The notes under the pieces: model-generated
Seen by the model: only the letters and a program-made list of their open reading frames with translations
Told to the model about the DNA's origin: nothing
Database searches by the model: none
Assembly (NCBI GenBank): GCA_013397935.1
Contig: VZRN01006818.1
Coordinates: forward strand, 5,259,970-5,323,969
DNA length: 64,000 bases
Origin: Dasyornis broadbenti
Taxonomy: Eukaryota > Chordata > Aves > Passeriformes > Dasyornithidae
Reading direction: 5' to 3'
Made by a program: the position numbers and the translations under genes
Shown: piece by piece, positions 38,441 to 52,056 of the stretch
How positions within the stretch are numbered: the first letter of the stretch is position 1
Layout of the letters: each line of letters opens with the position of its first letter

Positions 38441-41222
38441 TTTTAAAGATAGCAGAATAATGACTTAAAATGTAGAGTTTAAGACAGGCTAGGGGATGAA
38501 ATATCCCTGAATCATGTTCAGAATTTTTGCTAAAATCTACTCATTGTTAAATGAAGTTGAACTGCATTCTGCAAGTAATTTTTTACACTAATCTATTGCC
38601 AAATGCTAAGTACAGTTTATAACCCTGATTTCATTTCCCCTTTCATGATTGTACTTGAATATAGTGGCTAATTTATACTGATAAAAAGAGGGAAGAATGA
38701 AACCCAAGTTTTCACTTTGCAAGGGCAGATACAATCCCTCACACTTTCACATTTCTTTGTTTTGCTACAGTGCTATAGCACTAAAAGTTTCTGAGCCAGC
38801 TCAAATATGGCCTTGCTGTGAGACAGCTAAAGCTGTATTCTGACAAAACAGACTCCAAGTGGGAAGAAGAAGGATGAAAGCCATGTTTCCATCACTAACA
38901 CAAGGAGCTGACAGGATTAGAACACAGTTCTTCCAAGTCTCACCCAGCCCACAGGCTTTATAAATTTGTATATAGACATGGAAATTCTCACTATATTGAC
39001 TAAAGCTAACAAATTATTTCAAGCTTCTGTTTGGTTCTGACACAATAGCAAGTTTAATTTTTCCAACTGCTGGTTGCACAGGACAGAATGTACTCTCCCT
39101 CCCATCATTTCTGAAATATGTGAAATGCAAAAGGAGCTGGTTGAAAAAATGTTGCCACTTTCCATTTTTCCAAAATCAGGCACTTAGGAAGGTCTAAAGC
39201 AAGCCATGTGTGTATTCAAACATCTATGCTACATGTGAAGTCAGTAGCAATGTTCATTTTGCGAAAGACGCTCTGTTCATTGCGCATGAAATGAGATGAG
39301 GAGTAAGAAGTGTGTTTTGGCAATGAGGGAGAAAATGCCATCTAAAAAAATCCTCAAGTACAAAATGGGCCCCTGGGGAAATAAGCAAAGAAGAAATAAG
39401 CACTTCATGCACTTTGCAAAGATGCCTGGATTTTCTCATGACATGCTCTTAAAAGATGTACAAGTGTCTTATAGTTGTCCCAGGGAATCTCTTTCAGCTC
39501 AGAAGCTGCTGCAAAAACCAGTGGGAGCGGGTCCTTCTCCTATGATGAGCTTTTCTTGGAACATAGATATCACAACCTGATTTGAAGACCTAATGGCTAA
39601 TTACGTCAGAGAAGGAGAGGAAATTGGCAAATGGACTTTCCATAGGACATTTAAGTAAGTGCTGGGAGTAAAGAAATGGTCTCTAGTGCCTCAAAGCAGG
39701 ATAGAAACAGCAGCATGACCCCCAGGCAAAAGAGCTTTCAGATCTGCAAGCAGGTATAGACTTCTGATTCAGAATTTACCTCTTATGATGTTAGGAAGAT
39801 GGAACACATGTTTTACTACAAAAAAAATTAGTGGAAAACACAAATGAGCAAGAAAAGAAACTCAGGCTTCATAATAAAGGGGTGTCAGGTCTAGGCAAAC
39901 CCCTTAGGGCCCTTAGAGCCTTAACATGAACTGGCCAAGTAAGAGAGCAACTTGCCTTCTCCACCCAGCAGTTTCTTGCTTTTATAATTGACCTTGTTGC
40001 TTTCTGTTTTAACTGTGCTTGTGATACATGAATGTAGATAGGTCTTTAATTTACAAAAAAAAAAAACAAAACAGCAAACCTATTGTTTAAATAATAAAAT
40101 ATTTAAATATTGTTTAATTATAAATTTATATCCTACCATATAAAGTTAATTAAAACAGTTTACTAGATCTTTGAGAACACACCTCTATTTACAGGAAATT
40201 ATAATGCACTGTGATTCTAAATGGTGGTAAATTTCTTTCTTAGCATCAAACTAAGACATTGCAATTATTATGATGTTTAAGACACAACCCTCAGTGCAAT
40301 ATTTTCTTGGCTTCAGTCCTTGGCTTCAGTGCCTTTGCTCCACTGTTTGCTTTTGATAGACTTCATACACATACATCTTTCTATATATTGTCTGAAGCTT
40401 ATCCACGTGATGCTTTTAGTGGCAAGCAGAAGTAAACATTTGAAGAAACTATCCCAGGGCCTCCATTTATTGTTCTGGGAAATATTTGGAGTGCACAAAC
40501 TGAATTGCTTTTGGGTAAAAAACAAACAAGAATAAAATCGTCAAGAATTTACGTAGTACACTCCATCCGCAAATGGGAATTTAGACCACAGGACCAGATT
40601 AGAACTAATGTAGAATAAAAATGAATAATACCAGATGAGAGTAGGCGTCAGACCTTTAGCACCTGCTGTTTTTCTTTATGATTTTACTCTTAATGCCAAC
40701 TGGTAGAGATTTATATCCCAGAAACCTGACTGCAGATGATAGCTATCTCCCTGATAGTCCTTCCTATGAATTTTGGTTAATATTGGCTCTGAAAACTCTT
40801 GTTGAGAGACAAGATTTTGGCTAAGCAAGCATTTTGCCAAGAAACCTCTAGAAGCTGCCAGTCTCTATGTGAATTGTTTGTCATATGCTGTCTTTCTTCT
40901 TGCTGGAATTGCTATTAAACAATACCACAGAAGGAGGCATTGTACAAGGAAAGCTGATGTCTCACATGATCATTACAAAAGTTGCAGTGTTTACATTGTG
41001 TTTCCTGTTTTTCGTTTCAGTCAGCACAGCTGATATGTCTCTCTTTCATGAAGCTGATAATCCTCTCTCTCTAGAGGAAAACCTCATATTTTTGACAGAC
41101 AAATTTTGCTCAGTGCCAAAGGTTTCCACAGCCTTCTTGGGGCCTCAGGCAGCTGAGATCAGTGCGCAGCAGCACATAGGCAAAGAGCACTCAAAGGTGT
41201 TCTGTAGCCAACATCATCATGG
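38441..41222. other. Unique noncoding stretch
   Basis: No gene is recognised. The 119-codon plus-strand frame at 40,885-41,244 begins with a hydrophobic stretch, but its end runs into CR1 sequence, so it is not a credible gene. AT-rich sequence with a 14-bp AATATTTAAATATT palindrome lies near 40,100. Confidence 0.6.
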
Positions 41223-41295
41223 AATCACAGAATGTCTTGAGTGAGAAGGGGTCTCTAAAGATCATCTGATCAAAGATCCTTCCATAGTGGGGGAA
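41223..41295 (-). mobile_element. CR1 LINE, outer copy, 3' part (split by insertion)
   Basis: AATCACAGAATG followed by GTCTCTAAAGATCATCTGAT is the reversed CR1 3' end. The copy breaks off after a CCATAGTGGGGGAAGG segment and its text resumes at 41,766, which indicates that the following CR1 inserted into it. Confidence 0.75.
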
Positions 41296-41296
41296 G

Positions 41297-41765
41297 GAAT
41301 AGAATAGAACAGAATAGCACAGAAGAGAATAGAAAGAACAGAATAATCACAGTTAAAAGTGACCAACAATGATTATCTGGTCCAACTGCCCAACCAACTA
41401 AGGGCTGACTGAGTTGAAACACATTATTTTGGCAAATTGTCCAAGGGGCATTGTCCAAACGTCGCTTAAACAGTGACAGGCTTTGGGCAATGACCACCTT
41501 TTCTGAAAACCTCTTCCAGTGTTTGACCATTTTCTTGGTGAATAAATGCTTCTTTATTTCCAGTCAAAACTTCCCCTGGTGCAGCTTTGAACCCTTCCTA
41601 TGCATCTCGTAAGTGAATCTCAGGGAGAAGAGATCAGCACTTCCCTCTCCACTTCACCTCCTCAGGAACCTGTAGAGCTCAGTCAAGTCATGTCTCAGCT
41701 TCCTTTTCTCCAATCTAGACAAATCCAAAGACTTTAGCTACTCCTCAAAAGACAAATCAGGCCAA
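41297..41765 (-). mobile_element. CR1 LINE, inner copy inserted in another CR1
   Basis: The left edge is a run of AGAAT/AGAAC pentamers, the reversed 3' microsatellite of one CR1 subfamily. It is followed by TCTGGTCCAACTGCCCAACC, CATTGTCCAAACGTCGCTTAA, CTTCCAGTGTTTGACCA, CCCCTGGTGCAGCTTTGAACC and AGAAGAGATCAGCACTTCCC, in the order expected for the minus-strand 3' half. It has the usual 5' truncation. Its insertion inside another copy makes it the younger of the two. Confidence 0.85.
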
Positions 41766-41855
41766 GACAGATCAGGTTGCTCAAAGGCCTGTCCAACCTG
41801 ACCTTGAACACATCATCTCTGGCTGCCTTTAGACAATCCATTTCTCACTGGTAAG
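41766..41855 (-). mobile_element. CR1 LINE, outer copy, resumed part
   Basis: CAGATCAGGTTGCTCAAAGG and CCAACCTGACCTTGAACAC continue the CR1 consensus from the point where the copy at 41,223-41,295 stops. The match fades after about 41,850. Confidence 0.7.
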
Positions 41856-44363
41856 TGCTTAGATTGCAGAGAATTTTAGATTCCCACTTGTCTCCCTGCT
41901 TTGAGTGCATACACATACATCCTCTCAAGCACATGTTCAAGAATGGACAGGGCTGGACATGGACAAGACACAAATTCTTTGTTTATGCAGACACAGTTCT
42001 GAAAATACTTTTCTGAGAGTGAATAAGGACTGCTTCTCTAGGTCCTGGCGCAAATCACTGCAAATACAGTTTAAAGTTAGGTGTTAGGTACGGCCTTGTT
42101 CAGGACAAGGTTCGCTCTGAACAGCCTGGCTCTGATAGGAAAAGCTGTCTGGCTTTGTCAGCAGCTCTGCAGAGGTTAATGTAGCCCTTTCTCCATGCCC
42201 TTTGCCATGCACAGACAAGTCCTACACGCACTCTGTTCTGTACGAGGTGCGGGCCTGAGAGAGTATCCAAAAGAGTATGTGCTGAAAACTGACAAAGCTG
42301 GCTCCTGAGAAGGAGCAAATGCAAAGTGCAGGGTGAGAGAGAATTTGCCAGTTGAGGATTTTGTCTCATGGTTTTGAGGTCTCACATCAGTGTAGTTTTC
42401 TTTTTCTAAAACACAGAAATTAATAGCTTAAAAATATTTGCCAAAAAAATGGTACAAATGTGCTAATTGTAGCTGAGTTTGCCTAATGTGTGTCTGTCTA
42501 GTGGGTTTTAGTTGCTTGCAGGTTAATCACAACGGGATTGTGAGGTGCAAAATAAGTCCATAGCAAGGATGAGTCAACTGAAAACTATTAAAAAGTCATG
42601 AAGCTTTGTATCATTTGTCCTTTATATGTAATTGATGAGCCTGAGTTATCAGTTTCACATTTATGAAAGCATGAAGGCATCTGTCAGAAAACAAGATTTC
42701 AGAGAACTGTTCTTCCCTCACTCATCCTCTTTTATTTCCCTTTATTCCTTTCTTTCATTTTCACTAAATTAAAAAACGTTGCTTCTGTTATGTCAAAATG
42801 ACTGGTCATTCATCTTGCTGCATTCTTCTAACTTTCTTTTGAGAAGATTGCTTTTAGTGAAACTTCTATTTCCGACTCATACCTCATTTCTTAAGAGTGG
42901 CTGATGTGAACTATAATATGTGGCAACCTAATTTAGACTTGCAGACTTTTCATACTCTCTGTCCCATATTTATTTCAACATCACAAACTTATAAAAACAC
43001 AACTATCACTGACTTTGAAATGTTTTCAGGAGCACAACCCTCTAGAGCAGAGCCACCTTCCGTGCAGCACTGTAGGTAGGATCTCCAAATACAAAAGCTT
43101 TACATTACAGAAACAGTGCAGCATGTTCATTCACTGTACTAGGGAGGATTTTCTCATTCCTGTAATTCCTACTGGAGCATACACAGACCGATTGCTGATG
43201 GCCTACTCACACATCTTAATTAACAATCCCACGTCACACTTCACATCTATGAGAACAAACCAATTCTTCGGATCAATCTGCATTTTTGAATGCTGACTGG
43301 ATCACTCTGACCTTGCTTCCTGTCCCATTGTGGATCTGAAAGGCAAGACTGGCTGAAGTGACTAATGCACACATAATCGGGAGGGTGGCTTTGTAATCCA
43401 TCAGTATGAGAGCTGCTACAAATCTGTGACGTAGTGTGATTCATTCCTTCCCAACCTGCAATCTCTTTAGTTTTAAGATCAGTCTGGTTTTGATTTGTCC
43501 AGAAACATGCCATGTGAACAAGGCAGTTGCAGTATACATAAATCAGAAATTTCCAAAGTACTGCAGAGTGGAAGGAGATTTTTTCCTAGCTCCATAGCCA
43601 ATATCAACATAGCTTCTGCAGAGTTCTACTATGCATTTCTACCCTCTACCTGTGAGAATTCTACTGCAAGGTACTTTCTTTCTCTCAAATATTTATGTCT
43701 ATATTATTTATTTTTAATATATTTTATCCTGACAATAAAAGTTTAATAAAAATTAAAATTTGGCCTTCTATTTTGATTTTTTAATTGGTTTGACTACAAC
43801 TCAAATATTTAATATAATGTGTTCTGCTGCGTCAATGTCATACACCTATGTTTGCTGTCACATTGCTTAAGGACCTAAAGCTCTGATCACGGTGCGAATG
43901 ACTTGACCAAGTATCATGATTTTGGACACCTAGATTTTAGGGTACAGGTCACAGGATGCCTTAGAGAGGCTGATTTTCAAAGTATGGACATTTTGTCCCT
44001 TCAAAAAAATGTGGTCCTTTGCTTTTAGGAACATGTTCCCATTTTAAAATCTAACTCGTGCTGTCCTCTGGATCTGCAGTGATTTATGAATGAACAGTAA
44101 TTTGTTCACTGATGAACATGAAATGCCTTCTTTTAACTGTTGGATGCTATTTTTCTTTTATTATTAAAAATACTAAACTACTGTAGTGGGTTTGGAAGAG
44201 TAAGGTTAGAAATTTTGGCAGGAAAAGAACACGACACATGGAGGTTCAGTGTTCATTTGCAGTGCCATGGGTTGACTCTTGGTGACCAGACCTCATATTC
44301 TTGTGGTGCTGGTGATGGGACCTCCCTGGGGCTGGCTTTTTCAGAGCACTTAACAGGCAGGGC
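41856..44363. other. Unique noncoding stretch
   Basis: No gene is recognised; ORFs are below 95 codons. The section 43,880-43,990 has ancient-repeat texture (a GACACCTAGATTTTAGG stretch and GCTGATTTTCAAAG) but cannot be assigned. Confidence 0.55.
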
Positions 44364-45262
44364 CTAGTTGGAGGCCTGTCATTAGAGATGTCCCCCAAGA
44401 TTCAATATTGGGACCAGTTTTACTCATTCATCAGTGTTTATCTTGTTCACGAAAGCCTTGGGTGAAGGGGCAGACACCTCCCCAGCAAGTGACACAAAGC
44501 TCTGAAGACTGGCCAATACCCCAGAGGGCTGTGCAGCCCTTCACACGGGCCTCGACAGATTGGAGACGGCAGAGAAGAAACTTGTGAAATTCATCCAAGG
44601 CAAACGCAGGGTCCTGCACCTGGGGAAGAATAACTCCATGTGCTGGGGGCTGATCTGCTGTGAGGAAGTTCTGTAGAGAAAGACCTAGGTGTTCTTTCTG
44701 GTGGACAACAAGTTGTCCATGAGCCAGCAGTGTGCCAAGAAGGCCAAGAAGGCCAATGGAATCCTGGGGTGTATTAGGAAGAGCATTGCCAGCAGGTCAA
44801 GCAAGGTGGTCCTGCCCCTCCACTCAGCCCCAGTGAGGTGCATCTGGAATGCTGTGTCCAGATGTGTCCAACACAGAGTGCTGTGTTCTGGGCTCCTCAG
44901 TGCAAGAGAGACATGGAACTCCTGGAGCGGGTCAAGAAGAGGGCAACAAGGATGACTCAGGGACTGGAGCATCTCTCTTATGAGGAGACACTGAGGCAGC
45001 TGTGCCTGTCCAGCCTTGAGAAGAGGTTGGAGACTGAGAGGGGAACTTCTCAATGCATCTGAAGGGAGGGTGTCAAGAGGATGGAGCCAGGCTCTTCTTG
45101 GTTGTCCAAGATTGTCCAGAGAGGCTGTGGAGTCTTCCTCACTGGAGATATCCAAGAACCATCTGGACACAATCCTGCAGTCTGGGATGACCCTGACTGA
45201 GCAGGGAGGTTGGACCAGGTGACCCATGGTGGTCCTTCCAATCTGACCCATTCTGTGATTCT
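44364..45262 (+). mobile_element. CR1 LINE, 3' ~0.9 kb with RT remnant and internal deletion
   Basis: Read on plus, the copy starts around GATGTCCCCCAAGATTCAATA in the reverse transcriptase coding part. It continues through the region encoding LVDNKLSMSQQCAKK and KKANGILGC (about 44,698-44,784), then RVKKRATRMTQGLEHLSYEE in a second frame, and ends with CCATTCTGTGATTCT at 45,262. Frame changes and stops show it is inactive. Between GAGCCAGGCTCTTCTT and GTCCAGAGAGGCTGTGGAG (about 45,085-45,130) the usual intervening CR1 segment of roughly 110-130 bp is missing, so the copy carries an internal deletion. Confidence 0.95.
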
Positions 45263-48200
45263 ACAAGCTACAACAAGAAGCCTTCATTATGCAAACTACT
45301 CATTTGACATCTTATTGGAGACCTACTAGAGCTTCAGATATGAAAGGAGCAAACCTAGTGAGGGTAATTCTTCATTCATGAAAAATGTCAGCAGTATGAC
45401 CCCATGACTCACAAAAGCAGAAAATCTGGTGGTAGGGAAAATATGAAGAACTTAGTACTTGGAGTGATTGCCTGTCCTACACGTACACTACTAAAGTGGC
45501 AGTCAGTATTTTCTTGGGGTATTTTACTTCACTTTTTTCCACTTGCCCCTCCCTGGGGAAGAGTTGCACTTTCCAGAAGCCATGTCTAAAGACAACTCGG
45601 CATTATGTCCCTGCACTGAAGGCTTCTGACAAAATATTTTGTGCCCAGAACTAGACAGTGCAAGAGAATGACATCCCCATTTAATGGAAAAAAGTGAAGA
45701 ATTTCTATATTTTTGCTGGCTTCCCAACAGAATGAAATTTCATATTGGGCAGACAGCTTTTGATAACACAATACAAGTATTAATTGCCTTATTATTGACC
45801 CTTTATCGTGCCTTTGGACGGCCTCAGGTCAAAATCCCTACTTTACTGGATCTCTGTTAAATATTGAGGACTTTTCACAAATCTGGATGAATTATATGTC
45901 TCATCACAAAGTAGGTTTCACGTATTGAATCAGAAATTCCACCCTGAATCAGTGGAAATTCTTGCCAAAATCAATCTTTTTTTCACAAAATGTCTTTTTC
46001 CCCCTCAATATACCAACAATTTCAGAGAAAAGCAACTTCCTCAAAAACATCTGGACTAGTTATTCAAATGTATTTATTTCCTTTTAAAACCAGTTGGATA
46101 CTATGTGCCTTCCAAAGTGTGAGAACACACCAGGGTCCCAGAGAATTTCATATCGCATTCTCCCTGAGAATTATCAACTAACACCTGGATAGTAAAGAAA
46201 TCTCACACCAGGGGAGGGATGATGAGGCATTTTAGGCAGCTATTTAAAAATAAAAATTAAGAAAACAATTAAGAAAAAAAAAAAAAAAAAAGCCTGGAAA
46301 CTTCTTTTGGATATTTTGTAAAGAAAACACCACACTTGACCGAAAGGAAATTAAATGTAATTACATAAGCAACTACATGTGAAGTGCTGAATGTGCATTC
46401 CTGTAGACATTAACAATTTTAAGGCAAGTTAAATTTTTGTCCTCAGCTTCTTGAGGGTGTAAATTTCATTCTGTAATTATTAATTTAGAGAAAAGGAGAT
46501 AGATCATGTTTGACTGGATATATCAAATTCATTCTACCATCCAGGTTTGTCTCCTTTGTGTTTAACATCCCCACATTAGTAATGATTAGTCGCTTTTGTG
46601 AAGTCTTGCCAGCACTCTAAATGCACCATGTAGAGAGAACAATTCCAATGATTAGGAAAACTGAAGCATCAAAAACCAGTGCAGCTGCAGAGACAAGGTC
46701 ATAGAGACAGTGTGATGCTCTCCTTTCATTGAAGGAAGTGGCTGGTAAAATTGTTGTAAGTCTTCTGCCTCTTTTCTGGGTGTTTTTGAAATTTTCTAAG
46801 AGAAGTGCCTGCCACATCCCCAGAGGTAAGCGGCAGATAATAGTACATGCTTTTGTACTATTAGTATGTGACATCTACAGTCATCACCATTGTTGTCGTC
46901 TTTGGGCATGTGCAAGGCTTTAATAGACAAAAAGAAACCAACAAAAACTGTAACTTCAGAATTCATTATGGCTCACTCCTCAACATGACTTCAGTAAGAC
47001 TGTACTTTCCTCTATTGCTTGCACATATGACAGCAATTAAAAACAAATATTATCAGAAGGGAAAAAAGGGCAGCACAGTTGATGGTAAAGCACTGTATAA
47101 AGTCCTTAAGAAGGAACTTAAAAGATAGGAAGTAGAATGGGTACATGAAAAACAGGAATTCCTAATACATAAATCACTCCAACCCAGAGCCTGAAAGCAT
47201 GTGATGAAGGGGAAAAAAGTTGTTTGAGGTAGTAGACAAGACTAAGTCAGTCAATAAGGCAAAGTTCAGAATCACAGCTAATGTAAAGGTGCTTTTGCAA
47301 TATATTTGAGTTTGTCTGTGCTAATTTATTACATTTTATGTCTGTGCACTATCTTTTGCCAAAAGACTTCCTCTCTGAAGGGTTCTGTTCCAAGTGACTG
47401 AACAGCAGCCAGCTCTGCTCTGCCTGAGCAATACCTCAGCAATACCTAGGAGCCTTCTTTCCAGTGAGGCACACAGAGCCCCTCCATGTGCTGGTGCCAC
47501 CAAACCTCGGGGCCGCTTACAGAACAGCCTTCATTTTGGTGAATCTTGTAGAGAGTGAACTTATAGGTCTTGGGAAGCTGTGAATGCCTCAGGACACGAC
47601 TTCCCCTGCCTCAGCATGTCCTGCTAAGCACATCTACCTTCAGGGTCTTGCTGAATACACCTGCACTGTGAGCAGCTCGGCTTTTGTTTCCAGGCAGGGC
47701 TGAGGGATGATGGCTTGGGATCTAACACAGTTTCAGTCAATTGTATGAACTCTGTGAAAGGCAAGTGAAGCTTAGGAGAAGATGTAAGGGATGCACTACT
47801 TTGTCAGCTGCCTCCTTTCAGCACCTTTGATGATCTCCTGTGTTTAAGCCTTTTTCTCTCTCCAGTCAAATGCTGTGCTCTTTTCCTTTTTTAATGTGAG
47901 ACAGCAACTCCCTCTGTTAAAAATCATGGACTTATTTGTAACACATCTTAAATGCATTAGCAGGGTGGAACAGCATTTGTACAGGCCTTAGTACTGAGGT
48001 TTGCTAATTTTTCATAGTTTCTAAGTTTAGCATTTAGAAAATAGGAAAGCTAAGTTTTTGCAGAAGGAAAAATTACGTCAGCAATTACCACAGAAAAAGA
48101 TATCAACAAGGGAGAGGGGGTAAAAAAGAGAGAAGGAGATATTGCAACATTACGTGAGTTGTAAGTACTGCAGACACTTTGAAGAAAAATTACTTAATCA

Positions 48201-51200
48201 AACATTATACAGCCCAATGAAAAATTAGAAAGAAAAATAGTGATAACAGAAGGCATTACAGCTGTAATGTTCAAGCAAGAATCAATATGTTATCTGAGAG
48301 CTTTCCATAAAGACAGCAGTGCAGTTGGTTTTTTTTTAAATCCTCACAGCCCTGACCAGCAATAGCAGGTTTCCAAAATGGGAAATCCTAGCACAGCTCT
48401 GGCCACACAAGCTCATTGCATCTTTCAAAGCCCAATTGCTTCTAATAAGACCTGGGCTGAAAACACACACAAACTTGAAAATAGTTCTAAATACTATCCA
48501 TTAAAATGTCTATCACCTGACACATTGGAGTCACTTGTCATCAGTCAGGGACACAATCAAGGTCCCATGCCTTGTGGCTTCTGCCCTGCAGAGCCCTGGA
48601 CTCACTCATCCTGCAGCTCTCATGTGAGCCCTGGTCTGAGCTGCACACTTCTCCAGTGTGATTATATTCTCCATTTGATTGCATTGTGATGTTGCTGGAA
48701 ATTCCTCAGCAAGTCCCTTCACTGTCTAGGATAAGAAACAGGAAAGTGGGACAGAACTGATCAGCCAGAACTGAGCAATGTCATTGAACACGTCCAGTAG
48801 CCTCAACAACCTCATTAAAGAAAAGTTCCTCTGCCTGATTCCCTCTTTCCTGACAGTGTCTTATCTTGATACATGGGCTGTAAAATTAAAAATATATTTT
48901 TTTAAAAAAATATACAAAGCACTGAAAGTATTAAGTCAAATGAGAGTGATCATAGAAAAACACATTACCAAAACATTTCTAGCACCTGTGTATTAAATGA
49001 TTAATCTGGTTGCCTATTTCTATCCTATTCCACTGCAATGAGAATAAATAGCATTTTGACAGCTGAAAAAAAAAAAAGAAAAATAGGACAGGAGTTCTAT
49101 TCAACATACAGAAAATAAAATAATAACTAGTAAATTTTTTACTTTACATAGGTTTGATGAACCAGTTGTTCAACCTGACACCAACTGCAGTTTGGTACTC
49201 ATAAATACTGTTCACACAAAATATTTCTTTTAACACTATCATATTTTAGAAGTCACATCTACACATTCCAGAGATAACTGTAACTGGAAATTAGAACTTT
49301 TTTTCTTTCCTACACCTTGACTTCTTGTCCATAGCTCAGGATTTCCCTTCAGCATATGAAAAATGAGTTATGAATCATACAACATTTGCACTAGGTAAAC
49401 CCAGATAGCATGAAGAATCAGACAAAGTCCTTGTGTTCTGCCTGGCTTATCTCACCTTTCTTGTTGCAGCATCACAGATATGATAAACAGGCAACTGATG
49501 GCCTGAGAAATGTCCTGAATGTCAGACCAGAAGCCTGGGGCAAAGATCTTCACCTCACACGCTTAGGGGGATAAATAGTCCATCTGCACAGAGACTTGTG
49601 GACATACTGACATATTTATGGAGATCAATAAATCATTGTTAGTGTAAAACTGACTGTTGGCTGCTTTCCGCATCCTGATCAAAGGGTCTAGGGAACTCAG
49701 GGTTGATAACCCTCTTAGTACATGTGCTCTTTCAAAGCCCTCTCTCTTTTTATTAAATGCAAGGAGTAAAGTTTCCATATTTAGACAAACAAACAAACAA
49801 AAAGTATAAAACCATAAAAGTTTTAACATCAGGAGAAGACACAGCTTTCTTCACCTCAAAATGTTTAGCTGTCATAGTTTTTCAGTCAATCTCATGCATT
49901 TAGGATGCTTGAACATTGTAATATCTGCAGAGGTCCATGGATGGCAGGGTAGATGCCTGACCGATCCCTGTGTGTGAATGGCTGCGTTAGAGATCCCTTA
50001 CTGACAATTTCAGAAACCAGGGCGTGTAGAAACCAGCAGGAGCCATAAGGCTCATGGTGAAATGATCATAATGATGCCTGGTGAGCAAAGGGAAGGAAGG
50101 GAATGTCAGAAATGGGTGCTGGTGCTCAGGAGTTCACTGTACACCCAAAGGAATTAGACTAGGAAAGTCCAGCTTTCCGTGGTTTTCAGTGGTGTCTGGG
50201 AGCTGAGCATGAATGCAGAGGCTGCAGGAGAAGCATGAAGTAGGTAAGAGCAACAAGAGTGACTTAATGATTGCCTTTCCCTACAAATCAAATAGAGGAG
50301 ACAGCCAAATACAGCACTTTATGGTCCTGGCATGGCTCTCTTTTGTCACAAGTAAGGGAGAGATGATGGGAGCAAGTAACATATATCCTTCTTAGGAGGG
50401 ATGAGGAACAAAGAGACTGAAAATCCAATGTAGCTTTATATTCTCCCTCTGCTTCTCTCTCATTAGTGAAAAGCATCCTGATCCCTTCTCCTCCCTGCTT
50501 CCCATTCACTTCTGTAATCTCACTGGTGGAGACGACGAAACACCAGAGATGCTCTGATACCAACTGTGACCAACAGCCCAGCACTTTAAGCTGGAAAGCA
50601 CAGGCATTGCAGTCGTCCTTGCTGTCTGAATCTCTCTCAGACAAAGACTAGCACACTTACTCACACACAAGTGTACTATCAATATCCAGAGATTATCTAA
50701 ACACTAGTGTTGTAATTTGCTTGCATTCTAGCAAAATCAACTTTGCAAACAAGAGATCAACAACAACATAATCATTCCCCCTAACAGTAGAAGAATTGTC
50801 TGAAAATAAGTTGTGTTTCAATTGATTAGCTCCAAATGAAACAGGAAAAGATTTATTAAAGTCAGTGTTCAAATCAAGAGATACCTCTGTGCTTGCTTAT
50901 TTCTCTGTGGGTTTTGCTTAGTTAGTTAGATTTTTGCAGAAGAGCAAGAAATGAAAGGGGAAAATGTGACCTTACAGATGATACTCACTGAAGTATTTTG
51001 TGCAAAGAGTTTATTAAGATTCACCAGAATAAGCTGTGCAATATCTGCTTTGATTCGCTTAGCAAACTTTCTGCCCTCTGACTTGGAAGTACCCAGCTCT
51101 TGCAGTTTCCAGCAGCTTCACAGGAGATGCTCAGGAGTTCTACATCTTAGCCCTCATCTGTTACTTGGACATGGAGAAAAAGTCTGGGAGCAGGTACTGG

Positions 51201-52056
51201 AGACACTCACACACTGCCAGATAGCTTTAAGCCGTGCTGGCAAAACTGTGCCAGTGCCAAGGGGCAACAGCCAGAGCAGTGACTGTGAGAATTTATACTT
51301 TTGCAATTGGAACCTTAATCTTACAAAGCTTTAGACCATATCAGTCTCCTGATGAGCTATTTCCCTCTTGGGTCAAAGGAAACAAGCTCTTTAGCTTTCT
51401 CAACAACCTTATGATGAAGTAACATTTAGCTCATCATAATATAGTACTTCACATTTCACATACGTAACTTTCCAATGTTAATTCATGTCTGATCTACTGA
51501 TTCATTATCTGATCTACTGATGAGATACTAAAAAATATATCTCCAGGTTATTGCAAACTTTTCTATTTTCAGCTTAAATAAGGGGTGTGTCAGAGAGCAA
51601 TGTTACATCAGGGAAGAAACGCGGTGCTGGTACTGATGAACCATTAAAGGGGATGCTGGGATGGATTATGGACTCTTAGCAAATTAAAAGTGGCTCGTAG
51701 CAGGGAGAAGTATGTGTTACAGAGGGTGTTGTAAGGGTGCTTTGAAACAAATAAAGAAAGTGCTGATTCTAAAGACTAATACCAGATAAATCATCGTTTC
51801 TCTGGGAAGCTCTGAGTTCCCTCTTGAAACTTAGGCACATCCTTAGGAGTTAGTTTTCGCTCTGCTTAAGAAAACACAAGCAGTGAGTTAGGCTAAATTT
51901 GTGTATTCTGCACCTTGGAAGGTTCCTGCCAATATGAAAAAGAAGATTTGTCCAGTATTTGTGGTATTAATGTCACAAAATGGAGAGCTACAGGAATGAG
52001 TTGCATCTCTTTAACTTCATTACAAGCCTTCTGGTTTGTATCAGTTTCTTTCTTTC
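45263..52056. other. Unique noncoding stretch
   Basis: No gene is recognised. There is an A18 run at 46,274-46,291, a short (ACAA)n at 49,785-49,803, and a 20-bp unit repeated about 1.7 times around TCTGATCTACTGAT near 51,486-51,520. The 47.4-47.7 kb section is somewhat GC-richer. ORFs overlap on both strands at 50.3-50.65 kb and 51.9-52.3 kb without known domains. Confidence 0.6.

Noticed and set aside
44685..45251. 188-codon minus-strand ORF
   Set aside because: It is the antisense reading of a plus-strand CR1 copy.
47226..47236. let-7-like word TGAGGTAGTAG
   Set aside because: The match stops after 11 bases and no complementary arm (CTACTACCTCA-like) lies within 80 bp, so no hairpin forms.
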